From NCBI GenBank assembly GCA_902495155.1, contig CABUWD010000005.1, positions 1-39,760 on the forward strand: a stretch of 39,760 nucleotides of DNA. Direction: 5' to 3'. The notes beneath the pieces were generated by a model. It did not search any database and had not been told where the DNA came from. It saw nothing but the letters and a program-made list of their open reading frames with translations. The stretch is from an uncultured Collinsella sp. (GTDB taxonomy: Bacteria > Actinomycetota > Coriobacteriia > Coriobacteriales > Coriobacteriaceae). Both the position numbers and the translations under genes were made by a program. Shown here in pieces: positions 32,059 through 39,760 of this stretch. Each line of letters begins with the position of its first letter. The first letter of the stretch is position 1.

Positions 32059-32889
32059 ATGGGTTGCGAGCATGCACAGGCCGCCGGCGGACAAACGTCG
32101 CCGTCGCAATTTGAGGAGAACACGCTGTCCGAGGTCAAACGCGTCATCGCCGTGCTTTCCGGCAAGGGCGGTGTCGGCAAGTCGTTTGTCACCGGTGCCA
32201 TCGCCACCGAGCTTGCCCGTCACGGCCACAAGGTCGGCGTCCTCGATGCCGACATCACCGGTCCCTCTATCCCCAAGATGTTCGGTATGAGCGGACGCCA
32301 CGTCCATGCCCTTGGCAACCTCATGCTGCCTGAAATCTCCGAGCACGGCGTCAAGGTCATGAGCTCCAACCTTCTGCTCCAAAACGAGACCGACCCCGTC
32401 CTTTGGCGCGGTCCGGTCATCGCAGGCGCCATCAGGCAGTTCTGGAGCGAGACCTCGTGGGGCCCCATCGACTACCTGCTGGTCGACATGCCTCCGGGAA
32501 CAGGCGACGTCGCACTCACCGTCTTCCAGTCACTGCCCGTCGACGGCATCGTCATCGTCACGAGCCCGCAGGATCTGGTCTCGATGATCGTCGCCAAGGC
32601 GGTCAACATGGCCGAGAAGATGAACGTCCCCATTCTGGGCATCGTCGAGAACATGAGCTATATTGAGTGCCCCGACTGCGGCAAGAAGATCGAGGTCTTT
32701 GGCAAGAGCAAGCTCCCCGAGGTCGCAGAGCGCTATAACCTCGACATCTTGGGCACGCTTCCCATTAATCCGGCACTCGCCGAGGCCTGCGATAAGGGCG
32801 AGGTCGAGACCGCGCTGCCCGATGGCATGTTGCCCAAGGCAGTCTCTGCCGTCGAGGCTATTACCCCGCACGAGACCGACGAGGCCTAA
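32059..32889 (+). CDS. mrp: Mrp/ApbC-family Fe-S cluster carrier ATPase
   Basis: A 276-residue MinD-like P-loop ATPase that helps load Fe-S clusters. The deviant Walker A GKGGVGKS is at residues 35-42, LDADITGPSIPKMFG follows, and DYLLVDMPPGTGD is the switch region. The CxxC pair Cys204-Cys207 (ECPDCGKK), which bridges a cluster in the dimer, is present. The N-terminus has an additional Cys3 (MGCEH) but no full Nbp35-type ferredoxin motif and no DUF59 domain. The ATG has AAAGGAG 6 nt upstream. The next gene starts right after its stop, so they are co-transcribed. Confidence 0.93.
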   Translation: MGCEHAQAAGGQTSPSQFEENTLSEVKRVIAVLSGKGGVGKSFVTGAIATELARHGHKVGVLDADITGPSIPKMFGMSGRHVHALGNLMLPEISEHGVKVMSSNLLLQNETDPVLWRGPVIAGAIRQFWSETSWGPIDYLLVDMPPGTGDVALTVFQSLPVDGIVIVTSPQDLVSMIVAKAVNMAEKMNVPILGIVENMSYIECPDCGKKIEVFGKSKLPEVAERYNLDILGTLPINPALAEACDKGEVETALPDGMLPKAVSAVEAITPHETDEA

Positions 32890-34161
32890 GTGAACACGAG
32901 CGCCTTCTATGACGTCCTGGTAATCGGCGGCGGGGCTTCAAGCCTCGCCGCCGCCATTACGGCCGCACGTGCTGGCAAAAGCGTCTGCATCGTTGAGCGC
33001 GATGTCGCCTGCGGCCTTAAGCTCCTTGCGACCGGTAACGGCCGCTGCAACCTCTCCAACGAATCGATTGATCCTCAGCGGTATAACCACCCCGCATTCG
33101 TCGAATCTGTCATGGGCCCCCAACCCGAACAAGAGCTTATGGGTTTCTTCTCCTCGCTGGGCATCATGACAACCTCCGAGGAAGGCCGGCTGTACCCGCG
33201 CTCCCTTCGCGCCGAATCGGTGCGCGACGCACTTCTCAATGTTTGCGACCGCCTGGGTATCACCTTAATCTGCGGAGCCAACGTTGCCTCGGCACACAAA
33301 GCTTCCGAAGGCTGGGCACTCCAAATAGACCGTCCAGCGCGGGCGCTCAAGGCAAAAAAGCACGACGACCGAAAATCGGAGCTCCGCTCGCTTCGGAAAG
33401 CGCTCGCCGATGTCCCTCGCAAGAACGAGGCCCTGGAGGCACATGCCGTAATTATCGCCACGGGTGGCAACCCCACCGGTATCGCCGATACGTTTCGCCT
33501 CCCCCTCACTTCGCTGCGCCCCATCCTCTGCCCCGTATCGGCAACGGTCGTCGGCGATCGGGCGGCACTCAAGACGTTGGATGGCCTGCGCGTCCGCGCC
33601 CGCTTGACGCTCGCCCGCAATCATAATGAGCTCTGGCACGAAGACGGTGAAGTCCTGTTTCGAACCTTCGGTATCTCGGGCGTCGCTGTCTTCAACCTCT
33701 CCCGTCGTATCCAGCGCGGCGATACGATCCTGCTCGACGTTTTCCCCGACCTCTCTAAAGACGAGTTGCTCGATATGCTTAACCGGCGCGTTGAGCTGCT
33801 CGGCGGCTTTTCGCCCCGCGATCCCCGTTGGCTCGACGGTATGCTTGCCCCGCAACTCTCCCGCGTCGTCTGCACAGCGTTCGAGCAGTGCCATCCAGGC
33901 TCCAACGATGTCATCCACCTGGTCTCGATCCTCAAGCACTTTAAGTTGCTCGTCGAAGGAACCGCCGAGGAGCGCTCGGCGCAGGTCACGCGTGGTGGCA
34001 TATCTGTCGAGAGCATCTCAACACCCAGTCTACGCGCGCGCAGCGTTGTCGACGCCCCGCTTTACGTCTGCGGCGAAGCGCTCGACATCGACGCCGATTG
34101 CGGAGGCTTTAACCTTGCGTGGGCATGGCTCTCGGGCATTCGCGCTGCAAGCAGCCTGTAG
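32890..34161 (+). CDS. HI0933/BaiN-family FAD-dependent oxidoreductase
   Basis: A 423-residue flavoprotein of the HI0933-like (YhiN/BaiN) family. The N-terminal dinucleotide fold has VIGGGASSLAAA and ends in IVERD; then comes the family marker LLATGNGRCNLSN. A second nucleotide motif is VIIATGGNPTG. The C-terminus has CGEALDIDADCGGFNLAWAW, which closes the FAD site. It starts with GTG directly after the mrp stop. The substrate is unknown; one relative is named for bile-acid metabolism, but that role does not follow from sequence. A link to Fe-S or redox upkeep with Mrp is only contextual. Confidence 0.88.
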   Translation: MNTSAFYDVLVIGGGASSLAAAITAARAGKSVCIVERDVACGLKLLATGNGRCNLSNESIDPQRYNHPAFVESVMGPQPEQELMGFFSSLGIMTTSEEGRLYPRSLRAESVRDALLNVCDRLGITLICGANVASAHKASEGWALQIDRPARALKAKKHDDRKSELRSLRKALADVPRKNEALEAHAVIIATGGNPTGIADTFRLPLTSLRPILCPVSATVVGDRAALKTLDGLRVRARLTLARNHNELWHEDGEVLFRTFGISGVAVFNLSRRIQRGDTILLDVFPDLSKDELLDMLNRRVELLGGFSPRDPRWLDGMLAPQLSRVVCTAFEQCHPGSNDVIHLVSILKHFKLLVEGTAEERSAQVTRGGISVESISTPSLRARSVVDAPLYVCGEALDIDADCGGFNLAWAWLSGIRAASSL

Positions 34162-34171
34162 CCGCGCAGTC

Positions 34172-34177
34172 TATAAT
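34172..34177 (+). promoter_or_regulatory. Consensus -10 box before the COG2509-like gene
   Basis: A perfect TATAAT lies just past the end of the preceding gene. No good -35 is found at 17-18 nt, so strength is uncertain. A transcript from here would carry a hairpin leader. Confidence 0.4.
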
Positions 34178-34189
34178 CAAAAACGCATT

Positions 34190-34219
34190 CGGGCCGTCTG
34201 GGATACCGGACGGCCTCTT
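34190..34219 (+). terminator. Terminator-like hairpin in the leader of the COG2509-like gene
   Basis: GGCCGTC and GACGGCC arms around a loop of about 10 nt, followed by TCTTTCTT. It ends only about 10 nt before the ribosome binding site. It could end the mrp transcript, or attenuate one started at the TATAAT at 34172. Confidence 0.6.
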
Positions 34220-34241
34220 TCTTGCCTCTAAGGAGACCTCG

Positions 34242-35882
34242 ATGATCGAAATCACCCAAGTCAACGCGTCGCTCGATGAAGCCGGCGATGAAAATGCCTG
34301 CCTCATTGTTGGCAAGCGAGTCGCCAAGCGCGTCCTACGTTGCAAGGGCTCCGAGATCAAGTCCATCGAGCTCCACCGCAAGTCAATCGACGCTCGCAAA
34401 AAACGAGACGTCCATTTTATCCTGAGCTTTCGTGTTGAGCTGACCAGTCCCCACCTCGAGCGAGAGGCGGTCGGCAGCGTTTCCGAACGTGACCGCTCGC
34501 ACGTACGCGCGATAGATGACGATGAGCCTTCATTCCCCTTCCCCGTTTCCGGCGCACCCAAAGAGCGCCCCGTCGTCATCGGCGCCGGATGCGCTGGCCT
34601 TTTCGCCGCGCTAACGCTCGCCAAAGCAGGTCTTAAGCCCTTGCTCATCGAGCGCGGCGACCCGGCATTTCGCCGCTCGCATGCGATCGACCTCTTTCTA
34701 AAGGAGCGCATCCTCGACCCCGAGAGTAATATCCAGTTTGGTCTGGGCGGCGCGGGGACCTTCTCGGACGGCAAGCTCAATACGGGAACAAAAAATCCCG
34801 CCCATCGCCTTATCCTCGAAACCTTCGTCGAGGCGGGTGCGCCCCGCGATATTCTGTGGGATGCCAAGCCGCACATTGGCTCCGACATCCTTCCCACGGT
34901 TGTCACCGCTATATCCCAGCGCATCGAGCAGCTCGGAGGTATCGTCCGTTATCGAACAAAGCTCGTCGACATTCACATCGACGCGTCTGGCGCCATCACC
35001 GGTATTGATGTCCAATCGTCCCAAGACGCCGCTTACGAGCCAATCGAGACAAAGCACCTCATCCTCGCCTGCGGGCATTCTGCTCGCGATATTTTTGAGC
35101 TCCTTAAGGACCACAACGTGGCTCTCGCACAAAAGACCTTTGCCATGGGCGTTCGCATCGAGCATCCGCAGCGCGATATCGACCGAGCCCAATATGGAGC
35201 CTTGGCGAGACATCCTGCCCTCGGAGCAGCCCCCTACAAGCTCGTCGCCCATCTTCCCAACGGCCGCAGCGTGTTCTCGTTTTGCATGTGCCCCGGCGGG
35301 CAGGTTGTCGCCGCCTCTTCCGAGCAGGGCCACCTGTGCGTCAACGGCGCCAGCCTCAATGCCCGCGACGGACGCAACGCAAACGCCGCCCTGCTCGTTA
35401 ACGTCACGCCTGAGGACCTTCCCAACGATGACCCGCTCGCCGGCATCGAGCTCCAGCGCGCCTGCGAGGCGGCCGCCTATCGCCTGGGCGGTTCCAACTG
35501 GAACGCACCGGCACAACTCGTCGGAGATTTCCTCGCAGGACGCGCCAGCAAGGCGCCCGGAAAGGTAAAGCCCACCTATCCGCTCGGTGTGACCTGGACG
35601 GCAATTGACGAAGCCCTGCCGCAGCATATCGTCGAGTCGCTCCGCCTGGGACTTCCCCTACTCGGAAAAAAGCTACGAGGCTACGACCGCCCCGATGCCG
35701 TTCTTACCGGCGTGGAGACTCGTTCGAGCTCACCTGTCACTGTCACCCGAGACCGAACGTGCCATGCCGTGTCGACCCCGGGCCTCTACCCTTGTGGTGA
35801 GGGAGCTGGATATGCCGGCGGCATCATGAGCGCGGCCACCGACGGCATCCGTTGTGCCGAAGCCCTGATTGCAGACCTCTAA
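34242..35882 (+). CDS. FAD-dependent oxidoreductase of the COG2509 type, function unknown
   Basis: A 546-residue protein. Residues 1-100 form a small basic domain with many Lys and Arg (KRVAKRVLRCKGSEIKSIEL). The FAD domain then begins with VVIGAGCAGLFAALTLAKAG (near 108) and IERGD. The family mark FGLGGAGTFSDGKLNTGTK follows, as does the central LILACGHSARDIFELL. The C-terminus GLYPCGEGAGYAGGIMSAATDG completes the cofactor site. No member has a firm role known to me; the conserved N-terminal domain may bind nucleic acid or a partner. The start has AAGGAG 6 nt upstream. Confidence 0.88.
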   Translation: MIEITQVNASLDEAGDENACLIVGKRVAKRVLRCKGSEIKSIELHRKSIDARKKRDVHFILSFRVELTSPHLEREAVGSVSERDRSHVRAIDDDEPSFPFPVSGAPKERPVVIGAGCAGLFAALTLAKAGLKPLLIERGDPAFRRSHAIDLFLKERILDPESNIQFGLGGAGTFSDGKLNTGTKNPAHRLILETFVEAGAPRDILWDAKPHIGSDILPTVVTAISQRIEQLGGIVRYRTKLVDIHIDASGAITGIDVQSSQDAAYEPIETKHLILACGHSARDIFELLKDHNVALAQKTFAMGVRIEHPQRDIDRAQYGALARHPALGAAPYKLVAHLPNGRSVFSFCMCPGGQVVAASSEQGHLCVNGASLNARDGRNANAALLVNVTPEDLPNDDPLAGIELQRACEAAAYRLGGSNWNAPAQLVGDFLAGRASKAPGKVKPTYPLGVTWTAIDEALPQHIVESLRLGLPLLGKKLRGYDRPDAVLTGVETRSSSPVTVTRDRTCHAVSTPGLYPCGEGAGYAGGIMSAATDGIRCAEALIADL

Positions 35883-35904
35883 CGCACGAATTCCAGTGCG
35901 CAAA

Positions 35905-35944
35905 AGACACAGGCCCCGAGCTCCACAGGGAACTCGGGGCCTGT
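35905..35944. terminator. Bidirectional terminator between convergent genes
   Basis: A perfect 12-bp stem (ACAGGCCCCGAG / CTCGGGGCCTGT) with a 12-nt loop. On the minus strand a TCTTTT tract follows, serving uvrB; on the plus strand the tail is weaker (TCGCTATTTC). It sits in the 65-bp gap between the COG2509-type gene and uvrB. Confidence 0.88.
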
Positions 35945-35947
35945 TCG

Positions 35948-38188
35948 CTATTTCTTAAACCGTGCGCCCTGGCGTTTTCTGCCCGATGCGAACGTGGAAC
36001 CCTTGCGGGCCTGTGAACGTAAGCGCTCGATCGTCTCGTCCTCAGACGCGCCCTCGAGCATCGCCCGAATCTGAACGACGGCATCGCGCAGGCGCGCCGC
36101 CTCCTCAAAGTCCATGGCGGCAGAAGCGTTACGCATATCCTCTTCCATGGATTCGACAATCCGCACAAGCTCGTCATGCGGCAGTTCTTCCATCTGCTCC
36201 GCAAGTGTCTGCTCGGGCGCCACCGTTTCCGGCACGCCGCCCTCGCCCGACTCATCGGGCGTATAGAATGCGCCATGGCCAAGAGAGTCGCCCTTCGAGC
36301 GCCCCTTGGAACCCACGGTTTTTTCGGCCTCGGCAATAAAACTTGAGATGTCGTTGATGGCCTTGCGCACTGTCTTGGGCACAATGCCATGCTCTTCGTT
36401 ATATGCCATCTGAATCTCACGACGGCGCTGCGTCTCCTCGATGGCCTCTTTCATCGAATCGGTCACAACGTCTGCATACATGATGACTTCGCCATCGGCG
36501 TTACGGGCCGCGCGGCCAATCGTCTGAATCAGCGAACGGCGGTTGCGCAAGAAGCCTTCCTTATCGGCATCGAGAATTGCCACCAGTGAGACCTCGGGGA
36601 GATCCAAGCCCTCGCGAAGCAGGTTGATGCCAACGAGGACATCGATCTTGCCCTCGCGCAGCGTTCGCAGGATCTCGACACGGTCCATTGTCGCCGTATC
36701 AGAGTGCATGTAATTGACCTTAATGCCCGCGTCGAGCAGATGGTCGGTCAGGTCCTCGGCCATGCGCTTGGTCAACGTGGTCACCAGCACGCGCTCCTTG
36801 CGGGCAACGCGCTCGCGAATCTCGTCCTCAAGATCGTCAATCTGCCCACGAACCGGACGCACATCGATCTTGGGATCGAGCAGACCGGTCGGACGAATAA
36901 TCTGCTCAACGTCGTTCTGGCTAACCCGCAGCTCATAGTCGCCCGGTGTTGCCGAAACGTAGATGAACTGGGGAATCCTCGCCTCAAACTCATCGAAACG
37001 AAGCGGGCGGTTATCGAGCGCCGAGGGCAGGCGAAAACCGTGTTCCACCAGCGTCACCTTACGCGAGCGGTCACCTTCGTGCATGCCGCGAATCTGCGGC
37101 ACCGTCACATGGCTCTCATCGATGATGCAGAGCATATCCTTGGGAAAGTAATCGATTAGGGTAAACGGCGGCTCACCCGGCTTGCGACCGTCCAGATGAC
37201 GCGAGTAGTTCTCGATGCCGTTGCAAAAGCCCATCGTCTCGAGCATCTCAAGATCATAATCGGTGCGCTGCTGCAGACGCTGCGCCTCGAGCAACTTGTC
37301 GGTCGCCTTGAGCTCCGCCACGCGCTTCTCGCACTCTTCGCTGATCGATTTCAGAGCCGCCTTGACCTTCGGCTTCTCGGTCACGTAGTGCGATGCCGGC
37401 CATACGGGGATGGCCTCGTACTCACGAAGCATCTCACCGGTGACCTCATCGATCTCGGCAATCAGCTCGACCTCGTCGCCAAAGAACTCAAACCGCAACG
37501 GATGCTCGGCATAAGGCGGATACACGTCGACAACATCGCCGCGCACGCGGAACGTGCCGCGTGCCAGGTCATAGTCATTGCGATCATATTGAATGTCGAT
37601 AAGTGCATGGATAAAGTCATCGCGCTCGAGCGGCACCTTCTTGTCGACGTTTGGAGCCAGACCCGCATAGTCCTCAGGAGAGCCAATGCCATAGATACAC
37701 GAGACCGATGCGACAACGATCACATCGCGTCGAGAGAGCAGCGATGCGGTCGCCTGATGTCGCAGCATCTCAACCTCTTCGTTAATCGAGGAGTCTTTCT
37801 CGATATATGTATCGCTTTGCGGCACATACGCCTCGGGCTGATAGTAGTCGTAGTACGAGACGAAGTAGACCACAGCGTTGTTGGGAAAGAACTCTTTGAG
37901 CTCGCTCGCAAGCTGAGCGGCGAGCGTTTTATTCGGAGCCATGACCAGCGTCGGCTTTCCCAGGGCCTCGATAGTCTTTGCCATCGTGAAGGTCTTGCCC
38001 GAACCAGTCACGCCCAGCAAAACCTGATAGCGGTCTCCGTCCCTCACGCCCTGCACAAGCGACTCAATGGCCTTAGGCTGGGAACCGGCAGGCTCATAGG
38101 GAGACACGACCTTAAACGGCACGTCAGAGCCTTCAACGCCAAAGCGCTTAAGTTCACCACCAACGCGTTCTACTTCAAATTCCGCCAT
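35948..38188 (-). CDS. uvrB: Excinuclease ABC subunit UvrB
   Basis: A 746-residue SF2 helicase-like protein that verifies DNA damage and recruits UvrC. Walker A is LLGVTGSGKT near 57-66, the beta-hairpin VSYYDYYQPEAYVPQSDTYI follows at about 109, and the DEAD-like motif is IDESHVTVPQ. The late motifs GINLLREGLDLPEVS and QTIGRAARN are present, and a UVR domain lies near 665-700 (FEEAARLRDAVVQI). It is about 50-80 residues longer than typical UvrB, owing to an acidic linker before the UVR domain and a basic tail (ending RKRQGARFKK). TTAGGAG lies 5 nt upstream of the start. Confidence 0.97.
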   Translation of the reverse strand: MAEFEVERVGGELKRFGVEGSDVPFKVVSPYEPAGSQPKAIESLVQGVRDGDRYQVLLGVTGSGKTFTMAKTIEALGKPTLVMAPNKTLAAQLASELKEFFPNNAVVYFVSYYDYYQPEAYVPQSDTYIEKDSSINEEVEMLRHQATASLLSRRDVIVVASVSCIYGIGSPEDYAGLAPNVDKKVPLERDDFIHALIDIQYDRNDYDLARGTFRVRGDVVDVYPPYAEHPLRFEFFGDEVELIAEIDEVTGEMLREYEAIPVWPASHYVTEKPKVKAALKSISEECEKRVAELKATDKLLEAQRLQQRTDYDLEMLETMGFCNGIENYSRHLDGRKPGEPPFTLIDYFPKDMLCIIDESHVTVPQIRGMHEGDRSRKVTLVEHGFRLPSALDNRPLRFDEFEARIPQFIYVSATPGDYELRVSQNDVEQIIRPTGLLDPKIDVRPVRGQIDDLEDEIRERVARKERVLVTTLTKRMAEDLTDHLLDAGIKVNYMHSDTATMDRVEILRTLREGKIDVLVGINLLREGLDLPEVSLVAILDADKEGFLRNRRSLIQTIGRAARNADGEVIMYADVVTDSMKEAIEETQRRREIQMAYNEEHGIVPKTVRKAINDISSFIAEAEKTVGSKGRSKGDSLGHGAFYTPDESGEGGVPETVAPEQTLAEQMEELPHDELVRIVESMEEDMRNASAAMDFEEAARLRDAVVQIRAMLEGASEDETIERLRSQARKGSTFASGRKRQGARFKK

Positions 38189-38239
38189 GGATACTCCTAA
38201 CTCATATATCTGCAGTATACGCAGGCGGCAGGCATAGTC

Positions 38240-38821
38240 CTATACGAACCGATCGGGATAGAGGGTCTTGTAGCGAACCCAGGCATTATTGACACGAATC
38301 AGATACGCCTGCGTCTCGGGAAAGGTGATTGCATTATGAAGCGACGTACTCTGCTGCGCCCATCCGTCGACATTGCCCATGCCGGCGTTATAGGCGGCAA
38401 TGGCACTGTCAGTCGACCCGTTAAAATACGCTAGAAGATACGAGAGATACGCACAGCCAAACTCGATATTCGTAGCCGGATCGTTAAGGTTGTCGGCCGA
38501 ATACTCGCCACCGTCGACAAGGCCCTTGGCGATCATATCCTGGGCAGTCTCGGGCATCAGCTGCATCAATCCCTGAGCACCCTGATTCGACTCGGCCTCG
38601 GGATCCCAATTCGATTCAGACTTAATGACAGCGCACACCAGATACGGATCCAGATTATGCGAAATACTGGATTGCTTTACATACGCCTCGTAGTCAATCG
38701 GATACAGCGGCTTAAAGAAAGCGGCAGGAGCATACGAGTAAACGAATGAGATAAGGCCGAAGGCAAAAACGGCAACCAGCGGTATAAGGCGATACCACGT
38801 AAGGAAACGTGTCTTAGGCAT
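38240..38821 (-). CDS. Membrane-anchored lytic transglycosylase (SLT domain)
   Basis: A 193-residue murein lytic transglycosylase. One N-terminal hydrophobic segment (residues about 11-30) acts as signal or anchor. The Slt catalytic domain follows with Glu69 in VIKSESNWDP, then QGAQGLMQLMPETAQD and FGCAYLSYLLAYF, and AYNAGMGNV near 145. These are the standard GH23 motifs. It cuts glycan strands with formation of 1,6-anhydro-muramoyl ends. The ATG overlaps the coaE stop by 8 nt (ATGCCTAA). uvrB follows 51 nt later. Confidence 0.92.
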   Translation of the reverse strand: MPKTRFLTWYRLIPLVAVFAFGLISFVYSYAPAAFFKPLYPIDYEAYVKQSSISHNLDPYLVCAVIKSESNWDPEAESNQGAQGLMQLMPETAQDMIAKGLVDGGEYSADNLNDPATNIEFGCAYLSYLLAYFNGSTDSAIAAYNAGMGNVDGWAQQSTSLHNAITFPETQAYLIRVNNAWVRYKTLYPDRFV

Positions 38822-39455
38822 CGGCCTCCTCCTTATCCACTACATCCCCGAACCCATGGCGCGAAAGCCATGCGTCCAGTTGTTCAAAGAGCGAGTTATC
38901 GTCTGCCGCATTGTCAATCACAGTTGTAGCGAGATTGCACAGCGCAGACTCTTCGGGCTGGCAAGCAGAACGGGCATCGAAATCAGATGGCTCCATGCCA
39001 CGTTGAATAGCGCGCTCGCGACGAACTGACAAAGGGGCGCTGATGACCAGAATTTCATCAGCCAAGCCAAATGCATCCTCAAAACCAGTCGGAGCAGAAA
39101 CCTCGACCACTGCAAAGCGATAACGAGGAGATGAAACCGTACAACAAACCGGATCGAGAATCCTAAGCGAAAGCTGTTCAATGAGAACGGGATGCACAAT
39201 GCCATTGAGCCGTGCGACCGAATCAGGAGAAGCAAAAGCTCGAGAAGCGAGGATGTTGCGGCGAATGCCGCCATCCTCATCCAAAATGTCCCAACCGAAT
39301 TCATCCGCGAGAGCATTGACGATATCAGAGCCCGGCACATACAGCGATTTTGCAAGCTCATCCAGATCGATTAGCATAGCGCCACGAGATTCGAAATAGC
39401 GGCAGGCAGTCGACTTACCCGAAGCAATATTGCCCAAGACAAATACGGTAAACAT
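38814..39455 (-). CDS. coaE: Dephospho-CoA kinase
   Basis: A 213-residue P-loop kinase for the last step of coenzyme A synthesis. The P-loop GNIASGKST is at residues 8-16, followed by the acceptor region LIDLDELAKSLYVPG, the variant of the usual DADxIAR. VHPVLIEQL matches the family HP motif, and the lid Arg residues lie in SVRRERAIQR. It is somewhat divergent: the usual GGIGSGKS loop is changed to GNIASGKS. The ATG at 39455 has AGGGAGG 5 nt upstream; a TTG one codon earlier is possible. It is probably the first gene of coaE-LT(-uvrB). Confidence 0.85.
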   Translation of the reverse strand: MFTVFVLGNIASGKSTACRYFESRGAMLIDLDELAKSLYVPGSDIVNALADEFGWDILDEDGGIRRNILASRAFASPDSVARLNGIVHPVLIEQLSLRILDPVCCTVSSPRYRFAVVEVSAPTGFEDAFGLADEILVISAPLSVRRERAIQRGMEPSDFDARSACQPEESALCNLATTVIDNAADDNSLFEQLDAWLSRHGFGDVVDKEEADA

Positions 39456-39477
39456 CAAGCCCTCCCTAACGCCAATG

Positions 39478-39512
39478 CGAGTAATTATCGCTCAAATACA
39501 CTAGAAGGACTC
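39478..39512 (-). promoter_or_regulatory. Weak promoter candidate for coaE
   Basis: On the minus strand TTGAGT and GATAAT are separated by about 19 nt, roughly 30-60 nt before the coaE start. The -10 matches 5 of 6 positions. Otherwise the 126-nt gap between coaE and the rRNA terminator has no recognised feature. Confidence 0.3.
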
Positions 39513-39581
39513 AAAATACAGCCAAACAGTAAGAGCGAATACGGGGGAGCTAAATCCCAAAGTACAACGTGTATATAGCGC

Positions 39582-39612
39582 AAAAAGGGGAGGCCGCGAG
39601 GCCCCCCCCTTC
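39582..39612 (-). terminator. rRNA operon terminator
   Basis: A GC-rich hairpin (GGGGGGCC paired with GGCCTCCCC around a TCGC loop) followed by TTTTT on the minus strand. It lies 36 nt past the 5S rRNA 3' end. No tRNA is found between 5S and the terminator. Confidence 0.9.
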
Positions 39613-39647
39613 TCAGTTCAAGCGTACGGCTCGGTGCCGTCCACCGG

Positions 39648-39760
39648 TCAGCGGCGCCCTGGCCTCCCACGGGCTGACCCCGCAGTACTCTCGGCGCGAT
39701 GGGGCTTAGCTTCCGGGTTCGGAACGGGACCGGGCGTGCCCCCCATGCTCTGGCCGCTGA
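39648..39760 (-). rRNA. rrf: 5S ribosomal RNA
   Basis: About 113 nt on the minus strand. The 5' end TCAGCGGC and 3' end GCCGCTGA can pair as helix I. The internal segment CCGAACCCGGAAGCTAAGC is the universal 5S loop B/helix III sequence, and GAGAGTACTGC is the usual loop E region. The 5' end coincides with the window edge and could extend a few bases further. 23S and 16S are expected to the right. Confidence 0.93.

Noticed and set aside
1..39760. CRISPR arrays, insertion sequences, integrases or tRNA genes
   Set aside because: No regularly spaced repeats, transposase-like proteins, terminal inverted repeats or cloverleaf sequences were recognised in the gaps.

Overview
The window reads as chromosomal DNA of a Gram-positive gut actinobacterium of the class Coriobacteriia, most likely Collinsella or a close relative. 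The support is a fairly high G+C content, strong AAGGAG-type ribosome binding sites, the actinobacterial gene order uvrC / rapZ / whiA / gap / pgk / tpiA / secG, and many oligopeptide-type ABC transporters. The genus is an inference; no 16S sequence lies in the window. A 5S rRNA gene at the right edge shows that an rRNA operon ends there.

Layout. From 1 to 29566 every gene is on the minus strand. Positions 1-4153 hold an Opp-type peptide transporter (oppA-oppB-oppC-oppD, with oppD cut by the window edge). Positions 4449-9543 hold secG and a lower-glycolysis cluster (gap, then pgk-tpiA-gpmI) punctuated by terminators. whiA and rapZ follow at 9737-11575. Positions 11695-22055 hold one long putative sialic-acid operon. 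In transcription order it encodes a Tat-type substrate-binding lipoprotein, a permease, a fused permease-ATPase, a second ATPase, two tandem CE7/AXE1-family esterases, an N-acetylneuraminate-lyase-like aldolase, a ROK kinase and ManNAc-6-P epimerase. Next come uvrC, murJ, a YbaK-family deacylase and uvrA (22421-29566). Positions 29760-35882 are on the plus strand: an LtaS-like membrane phosphotransferase, an Mrp/ApbC Fe-S ATPase and two unrelated families of FAD-dependent oxidoreductase. From 35948 to the end the minus strand returns with uvrB, a lytic transglycosylase, coaE and 5S rRNA.

How the genes work together. The long operon would import sialic acid, deacetylate it, split it to ManNAc and pyruvate, phosphorylate ManNAc and epimerise it to GlcNAc-6-P. 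That product would then need nagA/nagB elsewhere to enter glycolysis. The operon sits between uvrC and rapZ, which are close neighbours in many actinobacteria, so it looks like an insertion into a conserved housekeeping block. All three UvrABC excision-repair subunits lie within 16 kb.

The most interesting point is the esterase pair. The upstream protein keeps an apparent Ser-Asp-His triad. The downstream, translationally coupled paralogue has Gly in place of the nucleophile Ser and lacks part of the fold, so it looks like a pseudo-esterase partner in sialic-acid use. Other points are the permease-ATPase fusion, a 23-bp operator-like palindrome in the operon's 365-bp upstream region, and a GC-rich stem-loop in most gaps of the operon. 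No CRISPR array, insertion sequence, tRNA or riboswitch was recognised.
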